This document shows positions 16,729 through 26,530 of a DNA stretch of 64,000 nt, one piece after another. The DNA lies in contig NZ_CP120733.1 of assembly GCF_029542625.1 (NCBI RefSeq), forward strand, positions 558,001-622,000, read 5' to 3'. The stretch's first letter is position 1; every line of letters begins with the position of its first letter. Origin of the DNA: Tepidibacter hydrothermalis. GTDB taxonomy: Bacteria; Bacillota; Clostridia; Peptostreptococcales; Peptostreptococcaceae. The translations under genes and the position numbers were made by a program. The notes under the pieces are model-generated. The model did no database searches, had not been told where the DNA came from, and saw only the letters and a program-made list of their open reading frames with translations.

Positions 16729-18705
16729 TTCTTCAACTTTAAATTTATCTGTTTGTTCTTTTAAAACTTGAGACATTGAATTTAATTCGTCAATACTTGC
16801 ACCTATTTCTTCAAAAGTACTTACTTGTCCTTCTATAAATGAATTGATTTCTTCAGAAGCAAGTGCATTATCTTGTGTTGTTTTTGCTATTTCATCAATA
16901 GCTTTTGCCATATCATTAGAAATTTCGGATTCTTGTTTTGCTAAATTAGAAATCATATGAATTTTATCAGTTGTACTTTCAATAGAATCTAAAATATTTT
17001 CAAATATACTATTTGTATTAGTTGCTTTTTGAACACTAATTGTAACAAATTCTTGACCTTGCTTTATTGAAATATCTGCATTATTTGTTTTTTTCTGAAC
17101 TTGATGTATTAATAAACTGATGTTTTCAGCAGATTTTTTACTTTCTTCAGCCAGTTTTCGAACTTCATCAGCTACTATAGCAAAACCTCTACCTTGTTCA
17201 CCTGCTCTTGCTGCTTCAATAGCGGCATTCAAGGCTAATAGGTTTGTTTGTTCTGATATTGATGTGATTATAGAAACTATCTCATCTATTTGGTCAGACG
17301 AAATTTTAAGATCTTCTATAATTGCATAAACTTCATTTGTAGAATTTTTTGCTTCGTTAATACTTTCAACAACTTCTTTTATACTTTCTGCACCAAGTTG
17401 AGCAGATTCTAAAATATTTTTGCTATTTTTAGATGCAATTTCAGTTTCATCATAAATAACTTGAGAACTAGTAGCCAATTCTTCTATACTTGCAGTAGCT
17501 TCTTCTACAACACTAGCATTATTTTGAATACTAGAGGAAATATTGTTCATTTCACTTGCAATGCTTTCTATACCCTCATTGGCTTCTTCTATAGCAAGAG
17601 ATACTTGATTAGACGATTCGCCTAATATATTAGCGTTAGATTTTGTTTGAGAAATTAAGAAATGTATTTTATCAACAAATAGATTAAAATATTTAGCTAA
17701 TTCGCCTATCTCATCTTTAGTTGTCTCTTCTAGTCTTCGAGTTAAATCTCCTTCGCCTTCAGATATATCCTTAAGCATATTAGTAGTTTTTATTATTGGT
17801 TTTGTTATTAAAATTGAAATGTATGCACCAAATAATATAGCTACTATAATACTAGTAATAATACTTACAACAATAATTGATTGTATATTTTTTACACTTT
17901 TTTGAGTGGATTCTTTAATATTTATATTTATTTCTTCAACTAATGGTTCAAATTGGTGAATTGTGTTTCTGTATTGGCCCCTTAAACCTTCACTACTAGT
18001 TAATCCGATTTCTTTATTAATAGAATGTATTTGATTAAGTGTATCTTCATAATTATTTAGAAGTGATGTTAAACTTGAATCATTAGATAAAGATTTCATA
18101 TCAGAAAAGATTGATAATAATTCATTAAAATATTGTTCATTTTTTGTTAGAAAGTAATGCTGTTTTGTCATATTAGCTTTTAGCAATAAAAAGTTTATTT
18201 CATTGCTTGATGATAAAGTTTTTATAGAATTTTGTATATTAGTTAATTCTCCAACTAGACCATATTGGTCAAATCCTACTTCACTAGTTTTTTGTGCTAC
18301 TTGTATGAACATGCTGTGATAAGAATCTACCAATTTTTCCATTTCTTTAATTTGATTAGAGTATTCTTGATTTGAATATATTTCTTTATATTCTTTTGTT
18401 TTCTTTATTTGGTTTTGTAAATTTTCAAAATTTGAATTGAATTTATCTATGTATTTACTTTTTCCAGTTTCAAAAAACTGTGGATTAGTTAGTTCTCTTA
18501 ATAAAAAGTCTTTCTCATTTTTTCTTAATTCTAAGACAAGAGTATATAGTTTATCGTTGTCTAAAAGCAAATTGATTTTAGAATTACTAATGTCTTTTAT
18601 AAAAACAAATGATGTTGTTCCTATAAACAAGAAAAGAATTATCATTACTAAAAACGCTGAAAATAACTTCTTTCTTATTTTCCAATCTTTGAATTTAAAA
18701 ATCAT
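16726..18705 (-). CDS. Methyl-accepting chemotaxis protein, helical-bundle sensor
   Basis: A 659-residue transmembrane chemoreceptor. Membrane segments at about 14-34 and 275-300 bracket an extracytoplasmic helical domain of about 240 residues, long enough for a helical-bimodular type. Then a HAMP domain ([27 protein letters not shown]) and the signalling tip [40 protein letters not shown]. The ligand is not predictable. AGGAGG lies 7 bases before the ATG. It is monocistronic. Confidence 0.93.
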   Translation of the reverse strand: MIFKFKDWKIRKKLFSAFLVMIILFLFIGTTSFVFIKDISNSKINLLLDNDKLYTLVLELRKNEKDFLLRELTNPQFFETGKSKYIDKFNSNFENLQNQIKKTKEYKEIYSNQEYSNQIKEMEKLVDSYHSMFIQVAQKTSEVGFDQYGLVGELTNIQNSIKTLSSSNEINFLLLKANMTKQHYFLTKNEQYFNELLSIFSDMKSLSNDSSLTSLLNNYEDTLNQIHSINKEIGLTSSEGLRGQYRNTIHQFEPLVEEININIKESTQKSVKNIQSIIVVSIITSIIVAILFGAYISILITKPIIKTTNMLKDISEGEGDLTRRLEETTKDEIGELAKYFNLFVDKIHFLISQTKSNANILGESSNQVSLAIEEANEGIESIASEMNNISSSIQNNASVVEEATASIEELATSSQVIYDETEIASKNSKNILESAQLGAESIKEVVESINEAKNSTNEVYAIIEDLKISSDQIDEIVSIITSISEQTNLLALNAAIEAARAGEQGRGFAIVADEVRKLAEESKKSAENISLLIHQVQKKTNNADISIKQGQEFVTISVQKATNTNSIFENILDSIESTTDKIHMISNLAKQESEISNDMAKAIDEIAKTTQDNALASEEINSFIEGQVSTFEEIGASIDELNSMSQVLKEQTDKFKVEE

Positions 18706-18721
18706 AGTTATTACCTCCTAG

Positions 18722-19127
18722 TTATGATTATTTTTTGTATACGGAAAATATAAAAAATAATTAGAATAATATCAATTTGATAGTATCATTATTTTTAATT
18801 ATATAGTGATTTTTTGTTATTTACAACTTAGAATTATTGTAAAAATATTCCGAACTTAATTTTAGAAATAAAAATAAATGATCGCTCGTGTGAAAACATT
18901 AAGAAAAGGTCGCTACAGGATAGGTAATAGCTTAATTCTACTAAAATAATCTTATATATAAGAAAATTATATGATTTTTAACTTGGAATTAGTTTTAATG
19001 AAAAAACTCTAACTCCAAGAGTTTCCAAATAATATAATGGTAAAATTTGATGGGGCTTGAATTCATATAAATTTTAAGAAGTGAGCCTATAGGATTTAGT
19101 TGGAGATGGGTGAATTAGTAAGCATAA
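18722..19127 (+). other. Intergenic region without a recognisable gene
   Basis: No credible reading frame. A short less AT-rich patch at about 18880-18955 (GATCGCTCGTGTG, GGTCGCTACAGGATAGG) stands out from its surroundings, but I could not fold it into any known RNA class. A small hairpin (AACTCT/AGAGTT then TTTTTT on the minus strand, about 19003-19024) may be a terminator for the small gene at 19282. Confidence 0.4.
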
Positions 19128-19129
19128 AG

Positions 19130-19278
19130 CGAATTTTATCTAAAAATTAAATTTCCAAAAATCTATTGTTTTAAAGATGGATATAATTACTTAACAGCTT
19201 CTTGATAAGCTTATCTAAAAGGGAAATTACACAATTAAAAATTCAGATGGAGTAATAATTCCATCTGAATTAAGTTTA
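19130..19278 (-). repeat. Family A structured repeat, copy 3 (degenerate, reverse)
   Basis: On the minus strand it begins AAACTTAATTCAGATGGA, forms the perfect first hairpin (TTCAGATGGA/TCCATCTGAA) and a T run, then a diverged second half with AGATAAGCTTATCAAGAAGC. The hairpin plus T run directly after the stop at 19282 would work as that gene's terminator. Confidence 0.65.
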
Positions 19279-19281
19279 GAT

Positions 19282-19560
19282 CTATCTTTTATTGATATTA
19301 TAATCAGTGTGGTCATTTCCATAGTAATGAAGTTCACTAGTTAATCTTATAGTATGTCTATCTTTGTTGTGTTTGATTTTTACATTTTCAAATCTACCGT
19401 CGTCTTGAACATCAACTAAATACTGCTGAATTAAATCATCAGCAATATCATCACTTATGTTGTTATATACTTTGAAAAATTCTCTTTCTGAAATTTCAAG
19501 TGTCAAATCATATGTTCCATCTTCTCTTTTATTTCTCATCTCTTTTATATCAGTAAACAT
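19282..19560 (-). CDS. Small conserved-looking protein of unknown function
   Basis: A 92-residue acidic soluble protein without membrane segments or cysteines. I chose the ATG at 19560 because GAGGAGG sits 7 bases upstream; the frame extends 5 codons further without a site. The sequence starts MFTDIKEMRNKREDGTYDLTLEISEREF and has a short hydrophilic end. Codon use and the strong ribosome site argue for a real gene. I do not recognise a family. It is alone between a chemoreceptor and the FMN riboswitch. Confidence 0.65.
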   Translation of the reverse strand: MFTDIKEMRNKREDGTYDLTLEISEREFFKVYNNISDDIADDLIQQYLVDVQDDGRFENVKIKHNKDRHTIRLTSELHYYGNDHTDYNINKR

Positions 19561-19832
19561 AATATTCCTCCTCAATTTTAGAGTGAAAATTCAAATCAAT
19601 ATATTTTATAAAAAACTTTTCTATATTTAAATTATAACCATTTATAATTTAAAAATTTATAAAACGAATAAAAAAAATATTTTGTGGAAATTTATGGTTT
19701 GTTAAGACTGAAAGTTTTATAGATTATACTGCTTAAAAGAATTGATATTACAGTGATTTCATGGATACAAATAAAATGTTGAAAATCAATATAATTTCCT
19801 AGTGATTAAAAAATATAGATATTAGCTTATTG

Positions 19833-19861
19833 TTGACAAAAATAATTTTGTATGTTAAATT
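19833..19861 (+). promoter_or_regulatory. Promoter of the riboflavin operon leader
   Basis: TTGACA and TAAATT with 17-base spacing, 17 bases upstream of the FMN aptamer. Confidence 0.7.
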
Positions 19862-19877
19862 TAAAAAAATTAAATAA

Positions 19878-19986
19878 ATCTTCAGGGCAGGGTGAAATTC
19901 CCGACCGGTGGTATAGTCCACGAACCACAATGTGGTTGACTTGGTGAAATTCCAAGACCGACAGTAAAGTCTGGATGGGAGAAGAT
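19878..19986 (+). promoter_or_regulatory. FMN riboswitch (RFN element)
   Basis: The P1 stem ATCTTC/GAAGAT encloses the conserved RFN blocks: AGGGCAGGGTGAAATTCCC, GACCGGTGGTATAGTCCACGA, TTGGTGAAATTCCAAGACCG and ACAGTAAAGTCTGGATGGGAGAAG. It binds FMN and should repress ribD-ribE-ribBA-ribH. The first gene is 520 bp further downstream, an unusually long leader. Confidence 0.97.
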
Positions 19987-20129
19987 AAATTAATAGAATA
20001 ACATTATGCTATTATTGTTTTTATAAAAAATAGGAAATTATAATCCTTTAAAATAAAGACTTTTTATAGTTGTTATTTATAATAATTATTTGTTTTTTAT
20101 AATAGTTATTATAGTATTAATTAGATTGC

Positions 20130-20164
20130 AAGCTCTGAAGATAAATATCTTCAGAGCTTTTTTA
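20130..20164 (+). terminator. Terminator in the riboflavin leader
   Basis: AAGCTCTGAAGAT pairs perfectly with ATCTTCAGAGCTT around an AAAT loop, followed by five more T. It lies 145 bases after the aptamer and 345 bases before ribD, so it is the best candidate for the riboswitch expression platform. A weaker hairpin (TAATAG/CTATTA then TTGTTTTT) directly follows the aptamer at about 19992-20022. Confidence 0.85.
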
Positions 20165-20191
20165 TATTTAAATTAAATTTAAGATTAAGCC

Positions 20192-20398
20192 GAAAAATTA
20201 TACTCATTGAAATAACGCTACTTAGTCAACATTTTAATAAAACTACAGATTTTGCTTTATAAAATATCCTAAAAGTTCTAAACTCCTTTTAGTCAGACAA
20301 AGAACTTTTTTAACGGATATTTTAACAGCATAATCTAAGTTGAATAGTAAAACGTTAACTAAAAGTAGCTAACATTTCAATGAGCATAATTTTTAAGT
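20192..20398 (+). repeat. Family B structured repeat, copy 1
   Basis: A long nested hairpin. The outer arm AAATTATACTCATTGAAAT pairs with ATTTCAATGAGCATAATTT; the core keeps TATCCTAAAAGTTCTAAACTCC, GACAAAGAACTTTTTTAACGGATA and AGCTAACATTTC. It is inserted between the leader terminator and ribD, inside what should be the riboflavin mRNA leader. Confidence 0.85.
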
Positions 20399-20509
20399 TT
20401 AGTTCCTAGATTCAATAAAAAAGTATAAAGTTTAGATATAACTATAGAAAATATAGGGAAGAATATGTATTAGCATTATACGAATTTAAGGATAAATAGA
20501 GGTGATTAT

Positions 20510-21607
20510 GTGGACAAATATATGAAAAGAGCAATTGAATTAGCTATTAAAGGTAAAGGATTCACTAGTCCCAATCCTTTAGTAGGTGCTGTGATTGTAA
20601 AAGAAGATAGAATTATTGGAGAGGGGTATCACGAATACTACGGAGGACCACACGCAGAAGTAAATGCTATTACTAATGCTTGTGAGGAGGTTACAGGATC
20701 AACCATGTACGTTACATTAGAGCCGTGTTCTCACTTTGGAAAAACACCTCCATGTGCACAGTTGATTATAGATAAGAAAATAAGGAAAGTTATTATAGGA
20801 ATGAAGGACCCTAATCCTATAGTAGCAGGAAATGGTATAAAACTTTTAAGAGATCATGGTATAGAAGTTATAGTAGGTGTTTTGGAAGAAGAAATAAAGA
20901 AAATGAATGAAATATTTATTAAATACATATCCACAAAACTACCGTTTTGTATTTTAAAAACTGCTATGACATTAGATGGAAAGATTGCAACTAGTATAGG
21001 TGATTCAAAGTGGATTACTAATGAAAAATCACGAGAATATGTTCATGAAATAAGACACCAAGTTTCCGGAATAATGGTTGGTATAGGTACTGTTTTACAA
21101 GATGATCCTTCATTAACAACTAGATTAAAAGATAAAGAAAGTGTTGATCCCGTTAGAATTATAGTAGATACAAAATGCAGAATACCTTTAGATTCAAAAG
21201 TTTTGAATCTTAATTCAAATAGTAGAACTATTATTGTCACAACTGAAAAAGCTGATAGAAATAAGCTTGAATTGATCAAAGAAAAAAAAGCAGAAATAAT
21301 TATTACTCCATTAAAAAATGATCAAGTAGATTTAGAATATCTCATTCAGAAGCTTGGAGAAATGGAGATTGATAGTATTTTAATAGAAGGTGGTTCAACT
21401 TTAAATTATAGTATTTTAAAGGTTGGGTGTGTAGATAAGGTGATTTCATTTATTGCACCAAAGATTATAGGAGGAGAAAATTCAAAAACTCCAGTAGGTG
21501 GTGCAGGAATAGCTTATATTAAAGATTCTATAGAACTAGAACGTATTGAAGTAAAAATGATTGAACAAGATATTATGATTGAAGGCTACTTAGGAAAGGA
21601 AGAATAG
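20510..21607 (+). CDS. ribD: Bifunctional riboflavin deaminase/reductase
   Basis: A 365-residue RibD: an N-terminal zinc deaminase acting on the GTP cyclohydrolase II product, and a C-terminal reductase. Seen: SPNPLVGAVIVK, the zinc motif HAE (PHAEVNAI) with EPCSHFGKTPPC, then GKIATSIGDSKWIT and ILIEGGSTLNYS of the NADPH domain. GTG start with an AGAGGTG site 5 bases upstream; ATG 20522 is an alternative. First gene of the FMN-controlled operon; ribE starts 4 bases after its stop. Confidence 0.95.
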   Translation: MDKYMKRAIELAIKGKGFTSPNPLVGAVIVKEDRIIGEGYHEYYGGPHAEVNAITNACEEVTGSTMYVTLEPCSHFGKTPPCAQLIIDKKIRKVIIGMKDPNPIVAGNGIKLLRDHGIEVIVGVLEEEIKKMNEIFIKYISTKLPFCILKTAMTLDGKIATSIGDSKWITNEKSREYVHEIRHQVSGIMVGIGTVLQDDPSLTTRLKDKESVDPVRIIVDTKCRIPLDSKVLNLNSNSRTIIVTTEKADRNKLELIKEKKAEIIITPLKNDQVDLEYLIQKLGEMEIDSILIEGGSTLNYSILKVGCVDKVISFIAPKIIGGENSKTPVGGAGIAYIKDSIELERIEVKMIEQDIMIEGYLGKEE

Positions 21608-21610
21608 TGT

Positions 21611-22261
21611 ATGTTTACTGGATTAATAGAAGAAATAGGAACTGTACATACTATTAAAAAAGGATTAAAGTCAGCCCAAATTAAAATAAGTGCAAGTAAA
21701 ATAATGGATGATGTTAAATTGGGGGATAGTATTAGCACGAATGGTGTTTGTTTGACTGTTGTAGAGTTTACAAAAGACTCATTTACTGTTGATGTGATGC
21801 CTGAAACTATGAGGAGAAGCAATTTAAAAGATCTAAAACATGGTAGTTTAGTTAATCTAGAACGAGCTTTGAAAGTTAATGATAGATTAGGCGGACATAT
21901 TGTTTCTGGTCATATAGATGGTGTAGGTAAGATAAAAAAAATAGAAGAAGAAGATAATGCTACATGGGTGTCTATTCAGGCTCCAAGTGATATCTTGAAA
22001 TATGTAATTGAAAAAGGATCTATAGCAATTGATGGAACGAGCTTAACAGTGGCTTATTCTGGATTAGATGTTTTTAAAGTTTCAATAATACCACTAACAA
22101 AAGAAGAGACTACTCTACTTCACAAAACGGTTGGAGATGAAGTCAACCTAGAGTGTGACATGATGGGTAAGTACATTGAAAGGTTATTACTATTTAAAGA
22201 AGATAAGAAAAGTAAGAGTAATATAGATTTAGATTTCTTAACAAAAAATGGTTTTATGTAA
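21611..22261 (+). CDS. ribE: Riboflavin synthase, alpha subunit
   Basis: A 216-residue riboflavin synthase that dismutates two 6,7-dimethyl-8-ribityllumazine molecules to riboflavin. It shows the standard start [10 protein letters not shown] and two lumazine-binding repeats, recognisable by [14 protein letters not shown] and [15 protein letters not shown], with the link segment [13 protein letters not shown]. The C-terminal tail of about 20 charged residues ([21 protein letters not shown]) is typical of firmicute members. It sits 4 bp after ribD. Confidence 0.96.
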   Translation: MFTGLIEEIGTVHTIKKGLKSAQIKISASKIMDDVKLGDSISTNGVCLTVVEFTKDSFTVDVMPETMRRSNLKDLKHGSLVNLERALKVNDRLGGHIVSGHIDGVGKIKKIEEEDNATWVSIQAPSDILKYVIEKGSIAIDGTSLTVAYSGLDVFKVSIIPLTKEETTLLHKTVGDEVNLECDMMGKYIERLLLFKEDKKSKSNIDLDFLTKNGFM

Positions 22262-22292
22262 ATTGAAATTTAAAAATAGGGGTGAGTTATAA

Positions 22293-23501
22293 ATGAAATT
22301 TAACACTATAGAAGAGGCAATAGAAGATGTTAAGAATGGAAAGATGATTGTTGTGGTTGATGATGAGGATCGTGAGAATGAAGGAGATCTTTTAATGGCA
22401 GCTGAGAAAGCTACACCAGAAGCAATAAATTTTATGGCAAAGTTTGGTAGAGGGCTTATTTGTGCTCCTATGTCTAAAGAAAGATTAAATAAACTAGATA
22501 TTCATCCTATGGTCTCTAATAATACTGATCCGAAAGAAACTGCTTTTACAGTTTCAGTAGATGCCACAAGTACAACAACAGGAATATCTGCTAAAGAAAG
22601 AGCAATGACAATTCAAAAGCTTGTAGATAATGAAGCTAGTTCAAAAGACTTCACAAGACCAGGACATATATTTCCATTAGTAGCTAAAAAGGGTGGAGTA
22701 CTCAAAAGAGCTGGTCATACTGAAGCAGCAGTAGATATAGCTAAACTTGCAGGCCTGTATCCAGCAGGAGTAATTTGTGAAATTATGAATGAAGATGGAA
22801 CAATGGCGAGAGTTCCTGAATTAGTTGAATACACAAAAAAACATGACTTAAAGTTAATAACAATAGCAGATTTAATAGCATATAGAAGAAAAAATGAACT
22901 TTTAGTAGAAAGAGTAACTAAAGCTCATCTACCAACAAAGTATGGAAATTTTGAAATGGTTGGATATATTAATAAATTGAATGGTGAGCACCATGTTGCA
23001 CTAGTAAAAGGGAATGTTGATGATGGTAAACCAGTACTTGTTAGAGTACATTCAGAATGTCTTACTGGAGATGCTTTTGGATCTTTAAGATGTGATTGTG
23101 GTGATCAATATGCAGAGGCTATGAAAAAGATTGAAGAAGAGGGAAGAGGCGTTTTATTATATATGCGTCAAGAAGGTCGTGGTATTGGACTAATCAATAA
23201 AATTAAGGCTTATGCTTTACAAGATGAAGGTATGGACACTGTGGAAGCTAATCTATCATTAGGATTTCCTGATGATCTTAGAGATTATGGAATAGGTGCT
23301 CAAATACTGTGTGATCTAGGAATCAAAGAAGTAAAGCTTATGACGAATAACCCCAAAAAAATATCTAGTCTTTCGGGATATGGTATAGAAATTGTAGAAC
23401 GAGTTTCAATACAAATGAATCATAATGAAAAAAATGAATTTTATCTAAAAACAAAAAAAAATAAAATGGGACATATGCTAAAATTTGAGGAGGAAAAATA
23501 A
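22293..23501 (+). CDS. ribBA: Bifunctional DHBP synthase / GTP cyclohydrolase II
   Basis: A 402-residue fusion. The N-terminal half (about 1-200) makes 3,4-dihydroxy-2-butanone 4-phosphate from ribulose 5-phosphate ([35 protein letters not shown]). The C-terminal half opens GTP ([21 protein letters not shown] with the three zinc cysteines, RQEGRGIGL). The two activities supply both precursors of lumazine. GGGGTGA ribosome site. The 3' end carries the ribosome site of ribH. Confidence 0.97.
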   Translation: MKFNTIEEAIEDVKNGKMIVVVDDEDRENEGDLLMAAEKATPEAINFMAKFGRGLICAPMSKERLNKLDIHPMVSNNTDPKETAFTVSVDATSTTTGISAKERAMTIQKLVDNEASSKDFTRPGHIFPLVAKKGGVLKRAGHTEAAVDIAKLAGLYPAGVICEIMNEDGTMARVPELVEYTKKHDLKLITIADLIAYRRKNELLVERVTKAHLPTKYGNFEMVGYINKLNGEHHVALVKGNVDDGKPVLVRVHSECLTGDAFGSLRCDCGDQYAEAMKKIEEEGRGVLLYMRQEGRGIGLINKIKAYALQDEGMDTVEANLSLGFPDDLRDYGIGAQILCDLGIKEVKLMTNNPKKISSLSGYGIEIVERVSIQMNHNEKNEFYLKTKKNKMGHMLKFEEEK

Positions 23502-23502
23502 G

Positions 23503-23970
23503 ATGAGAATTTATGAAGGAAAATTAGTTGCAAAAGAGCAGAAGTTTGGAATAATAGTGGGTAGATTTAATGAATTTATTGGAGGCAAATTACTATCAGG
23601 TGCTCTAGATGGTTTAAAAAGACATGGAGTTAATGAAGAAAATATTGAAATAGCATGGGTTCCAGGTGCATTTGAAATACCACTTGTAGCTAAAAAAATG
23701 GCTAGTTCAAAGAAATATGATGGAGTTATATGCTTAGGAGCAGTTATTAGAGGAGCAACTCCACATTTTGATTATGTTTCAAGTGAGGTTACTAAAGGAA
23801 TTGCAAGTGTTTCACTGGATACAGAAATACCAGTAGTATTTGGTGTTCTTACAACAGACAATATTGAGCAAGCAATTGAAAGAGCTGGAACAAAGGCAGG
23901 TAATAAAGGATATGAAGCTGCTGTAACTGCAATTGAAATGGCAAACTTACTATCAGACTTAGAAGGGTAA
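23503..23970 (+). CDS. ribH: 6,7-dimethyl-8-ribityllumazine synthase
   Basis: A 155-residue lumazine synthase, expected to form a 60-subunit capsid or decamer. Seen: [42 protein letters not shown] and [18 protein letters not shown] with the catalytic His. The start is ATG 23503, 1 bp after the ribBA stop, with GAGGAGG 9 bases upstream; a longer frame beginning at 23485 has no ribosome site. The HAD gene follows 7 bp downstream. Confidence 0.96.
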   Translation: MRIYEGKLVAKEQKFGIIVGRFNEFIGGKLLSGALDGLKRHGVNEENIEIAWVPGAFEIPLVAKKMASSKKYDGVICLGAVIRGATPHFDYVSSEVTKGIASVSLDTEIPVVFGVLTTDNIEQAIERAGTKAGNKGYEAAVTAIEMANLLSDLEG

Positions 23971-23977
23971 ACTTAAT

Positions 23978-24631
23978 ATGTTTGGAAATATAAAAACAAT
24001 TTTCTTTGATTATGATGGAACATTGCACAAAAGTATAAAAATATATGCTCCAGCATTTAGAAAAGCATATCAGTATTTAGTTGATAATGAATTTGCTAAA
24101 GATAGAAAGTGGAGTGATCAAGAAATCTCATATTGGCTAGGATTTAGTAGTAAGGATATGTGGAAAGAATTTATGCCAGATTTAGATGAGGATGTAAGAA
24201 ATAAAGCGAGTAAGATTATAGGAAAAGAAATGCTCAATCAATTGTCTGACGGTAAAGCACAGTTATATGATGGAGCAATAGAGGTTTTAAAGTATTTGAA
24301 AGATAAAAAATATAAACTCTTATTTGTTAGTAATTGTGGAATATATTATAGAGATATGGCTAGAGAGTTATTTAATCTAGATAATTATTTTGAAGAAATG
24401 GTATGCTCTGAGGAGTATAATTATATTCCTAAGCATGAAATCGTTAAGAAAATAAAAGATAAGTATCCATCTGAAATGGTTATTATAGGAGATCGTATTC
24501 AGGATATTGAAGCTGGAATAAAAAATGAGATCAATACGATTGCATGTAATTTTGGTTATGGTAGTAAGGATGAACTTAGTAGTGCAGATTATGAAATATC
24601 TAATATAGCTGAATTGATGAAGATTTTATAA
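23978..24631 (+). CDS. HAD-superfamily phosphatase in the riboflavin operon
   Basis: A 217-residue HAD hydrolase with motif I DYDGTLHKS near the N-terminus (nucleophile and acid Asp), an alpha-helical cap, motif II FVSNCG, and motif IV IIGDRIQDIEAG. It follows ribH by 7 bp. Riboflavin synthesis needs a phosphatase for 5-amino-6-ribitylamino-uracil phosphate; in characterised bacteria HAD enzymes do this, often from unlinked genes. The position makes this gene the local candidate, by inference only. A general sugar or nucleotide phosphatase is the alternative. Confidence 0.88.
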   Translation: MFGNIKTIFFDYDGTLHKSIKIYAPAFRKAYQYLVDNEFAKDRKWSDQEISYWLGFSSKDMWKEFMPDLDEDVRNKASKIIGKEMLNQLSDGKAQLYDGAIEVLKYLKDKKYKLLFVSNCGIYYRDMARELFNLDNYFEEMVCSEEYNYIPKHEIVKKIKDKYPSEMVIIGDRIQDIEAGIKNEINTIACNFGYGSKDELSSADYEISNIAELMKIL

Positions 24632-24683
24632 AAAATATTCACCTAGCTTTTATATGAACGTGAGTATAATATAGGTTTAATCC

Positions 24684-24888
24684 CAAAATAAATAACATTA
24701 AAATACCGCTAATGGGGTAAATATTTTTAATAAAACTAAGAATTACATCTTATTGAATATCCTAAAAGTTCTAAACTCTCTAACGTTCAAACAAAGAACT
24801 TTCTTAACGGATATTCAAACGTTGTAATTCAAGTTTTATACAAAAATATTTAAATCATTTGCTAACATTTTAATGTCATTTATTTTGT
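24684..24888 (+). repeat. Family B structured repeat, copy 2
   Basis: Outer arm AAAATAAATAACATTAAAAT pairs with ATTTTAATGTCATTTATTTT; the core contains the conserved TATCCTAAAAGTTCTAAACTC, CAAACAAAGAACTTTCTTAACGG and TTGCTAACATTTTAA. It is very close in sequence to copy 4 at 49250, and lies just after the riboflavin operon. Confidence 0.88.
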
Positions 24889-25042
24889 AAGTTCAGATTT
24901 TTATTTATAATTACTCTGCATAAATCTTATATTTATTATGAAAAGCTTCTTAATCAAAATAACTATATACGACTTAGTATTGTAGGAAGTTTTTGATAAC
25001 CCACAGATAATAAAAAAGAACATAGATTGGGTATTTACCCAA

Positions 25043-26509
25043 TAAAATGGACCCTTTGTCAAGGACATTATAAAAAAAGGGTTAAGCTGCATTCAAAAGA
25101 TGATTTCTAAATTGTTTAGGAGTCATCTTTTTTAATCCCCATTGACATCTATAATTATTATAGTAATCCATGTAATTATCAACTTTATTAATTACTTCTT
25201 CAAGTGTAGAACATGTTTTGAAATCTACTTCATCCTTCATATGACCAAAGAAGGATTCTTGAGGTGCATTATCCCAGCAGTTACCACGTCTAGACATGGA
25301 TTGTCCTAGATTATGGCTTTTTAGTAATTTTTGGAATTTAGGGCTTGTATAGTGGACCCCTTGGTCAGAATGGATAAAAGCTTCATCATGTAAATCAGCT
25401 TTATGTGTATTAACTAATTTTTTAATTGTAATTGTAGCTATATCTAAAGTAATTCGATCAGATACATGATATGCTAGAATATCGTTACTAGAGCTATCTT
25501 TGATAGCTGATAAATATGCCATTTTATTTATCCCGTAAGGGATGTATGTGATATCAGTAAGTAGCACCTTGCCAGGAATACCCTGTTTGAAATTTCTCTG
25601 TAGCAGATTAGGTACTACTCTATGTTCTTTTGTCGCTTTGGCTATTCTTCTATACGGATTGGCTTTTCTTATAGGACATACTATACTGTATTTTCGCATA
25701 ATCCTTTGGATTTTTTTTCTACTGTATATAATACCAAACTCATTTTCTAGTGTCATTTTAATTGATCTAGAACCTTTCTTATAACCTCTATAATTATAAG
25801 CCTTTAATATAATATCTCTAGCTTTTAAATCTTCATTCTCCCTTATAGTTCTAGAAGGTGCTGTCTTTAAATAATGATAATAACCTGAACGTGAAACCCC
25901 TAAAATTGAGCAGCAATAAGAAACTGTGCCTGAATAATCTTTTTTAGACACAGTCTTTAAAATTAACTCATATACTTCATTATTTGTTAGATTTACGCAG
26001 TTGTTTACCAGCCTCCTTTCTGTCACGTCGAGCTTTTTTAGCAATTCTAATTGTTCCTCAAGCAGTTTTATTTTAGCTTCTTGTTTGCTAATAATATCGT
26101 CCTTTGAAACTGGAGCATTACTTGGTCTGCCTGAATTCACTCTTCTAGTATCACTTAATCCTATAATTCCATCTTTCTTGTACGCTTTTATCCATCTGGC
26201 TGCCGCCTGTTCATAGCGCTTGACACCAAGTATTTCAACGTCAAATCCAGCATCAATGAAAATAGTTCGTGGTGTGCTTCCTCTTAAATACTCCTCAATA
26301 AACATTATTTTAAACTCGTCAGAGTATGTTATTGACTTCTCGCTAACGCGCTTTACATAAGGGTTCTTATTTAATCTTTCAATATTGTCTTTTGAAAATG
26401 TAATTTTACTCATACTAAAGGCCTCCATATTCAATGATAATTATACACAAAAAAGTACCTATAAACTAGACACTCTTTTTTATGTGTCCAATCTATAGGT
26501 ACCATTTTA
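25043..26509 (-). mobile_element. IS3-family insertion sequence
   Basis: A 1467-bp element. Its ends share TAAAATGG followed by imperfect inverted-repeat sequence (ACCCTTTGTCAAGGACAT versus TACCTATAGATTGGACAC). It is flanked by direct repeats CAA at 25040-25042 and 26510-26512, the 3-bp duplication usual for this family. A single intact transposase fills it. The clean duplication and open frame point to a recent, possibly active insertion. Confidence 0.88.
25082..26413 (-). CDS. IS3-family transposase, single reading frame
   Basis: A 443-residue transposase. The N-terminal part is a helix-turn-helix (YSDEFKIMFIEEYLRGSTPRTIF) followed by a leucine-zipper-like coiled coil (KQEAKIKLLEEQLELLKKLD). 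The C-terminal part is the rve integrase with the DDE triad in LLTDITYI, FIHSDQGVHYTS and WDNAPQESFFGHMKDE. Many IS3 elements need a -1 frameshift between orfA and orfB; here both parts are in one frame. The ATG at 26413 has GGAGG 8 bases upstream; a TTG 21 bases earlier has none. Confidence 0.93.
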   Translation of the reverse strand: MSKITFSKDNIERLNKNPYVKRVSEKSITYSDEFKIMFIEEYLRGSTPRTIFIDAGFDVEILGVKRYEQAAARWIKAYKKDGIIGLSDTRRVNSGRPSNAPVSKDDIISKQEAKIKLLEEQLELLKKLDVTERRLVNNCVNLTNNEVYELILKTVSKKDYSGTVSYCCSILGVSRSGYYHYLKTAPSRTIRENEDLKARDIILKAYNYRGYKKGSRSIKMTLENEFGIIYSRKKIQRIMRKYSIVCPIRKANPYRRIAKATKEHRVVPNLLQRNFKQGIPGKVLLTDITYIPYGINKMAYLSAIKDSSSNDILAYHVSDRITLDIATITIKKLVNTHKADLHDEAFIHSDQGVHYTSPKFQKLLKSHNLGQSMSRRGNCWDNAPQESFFGHMKDEVDFKTCSTLEEVINKVDNYMDYYNNYRCQWGLKKMTPKQFRNHLLNAA

Positions 26510-26530
26510 CAATCTATGTTCTTTTTTATT

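Larger units (their letters stand above)
25009..26530. terminator. Bidirectional terminator interrupted by the IS element
   Basis: The 25009-25042 flank and the 26510-26530 flank, joined without the IS and one TSD copy, give a perfect 15-bp stem (GAACATAGATTGGGT, loop ATTT, ACCCAATCTATGTTC) flanked by A6 and T6. It would have ended both the riboflavin side and the minus-strand exporter gene. The insertion cuts the 3' arm. Confidence 0.85.

Noticed and set aside
25009-25029. A 21-bp perfect inverted repeat around the IS as its terminal repeats
   Set aside because: It lies outside the TAAAATGG ends and the CAA duplication; joined, it forms the terminator that was there before insertion.
24901-25092. 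63-codon minus-strand frame next to the transposase
   Set aside because: No ribosome site, no family resemblance, and it spans the IS boundary at 25043.
26340-26360. GCTAACGCG inside the transposase as a family C copy
   Set aside because: Only this short palindromic word is shared; flanks do not match and it encodes transposase residues.
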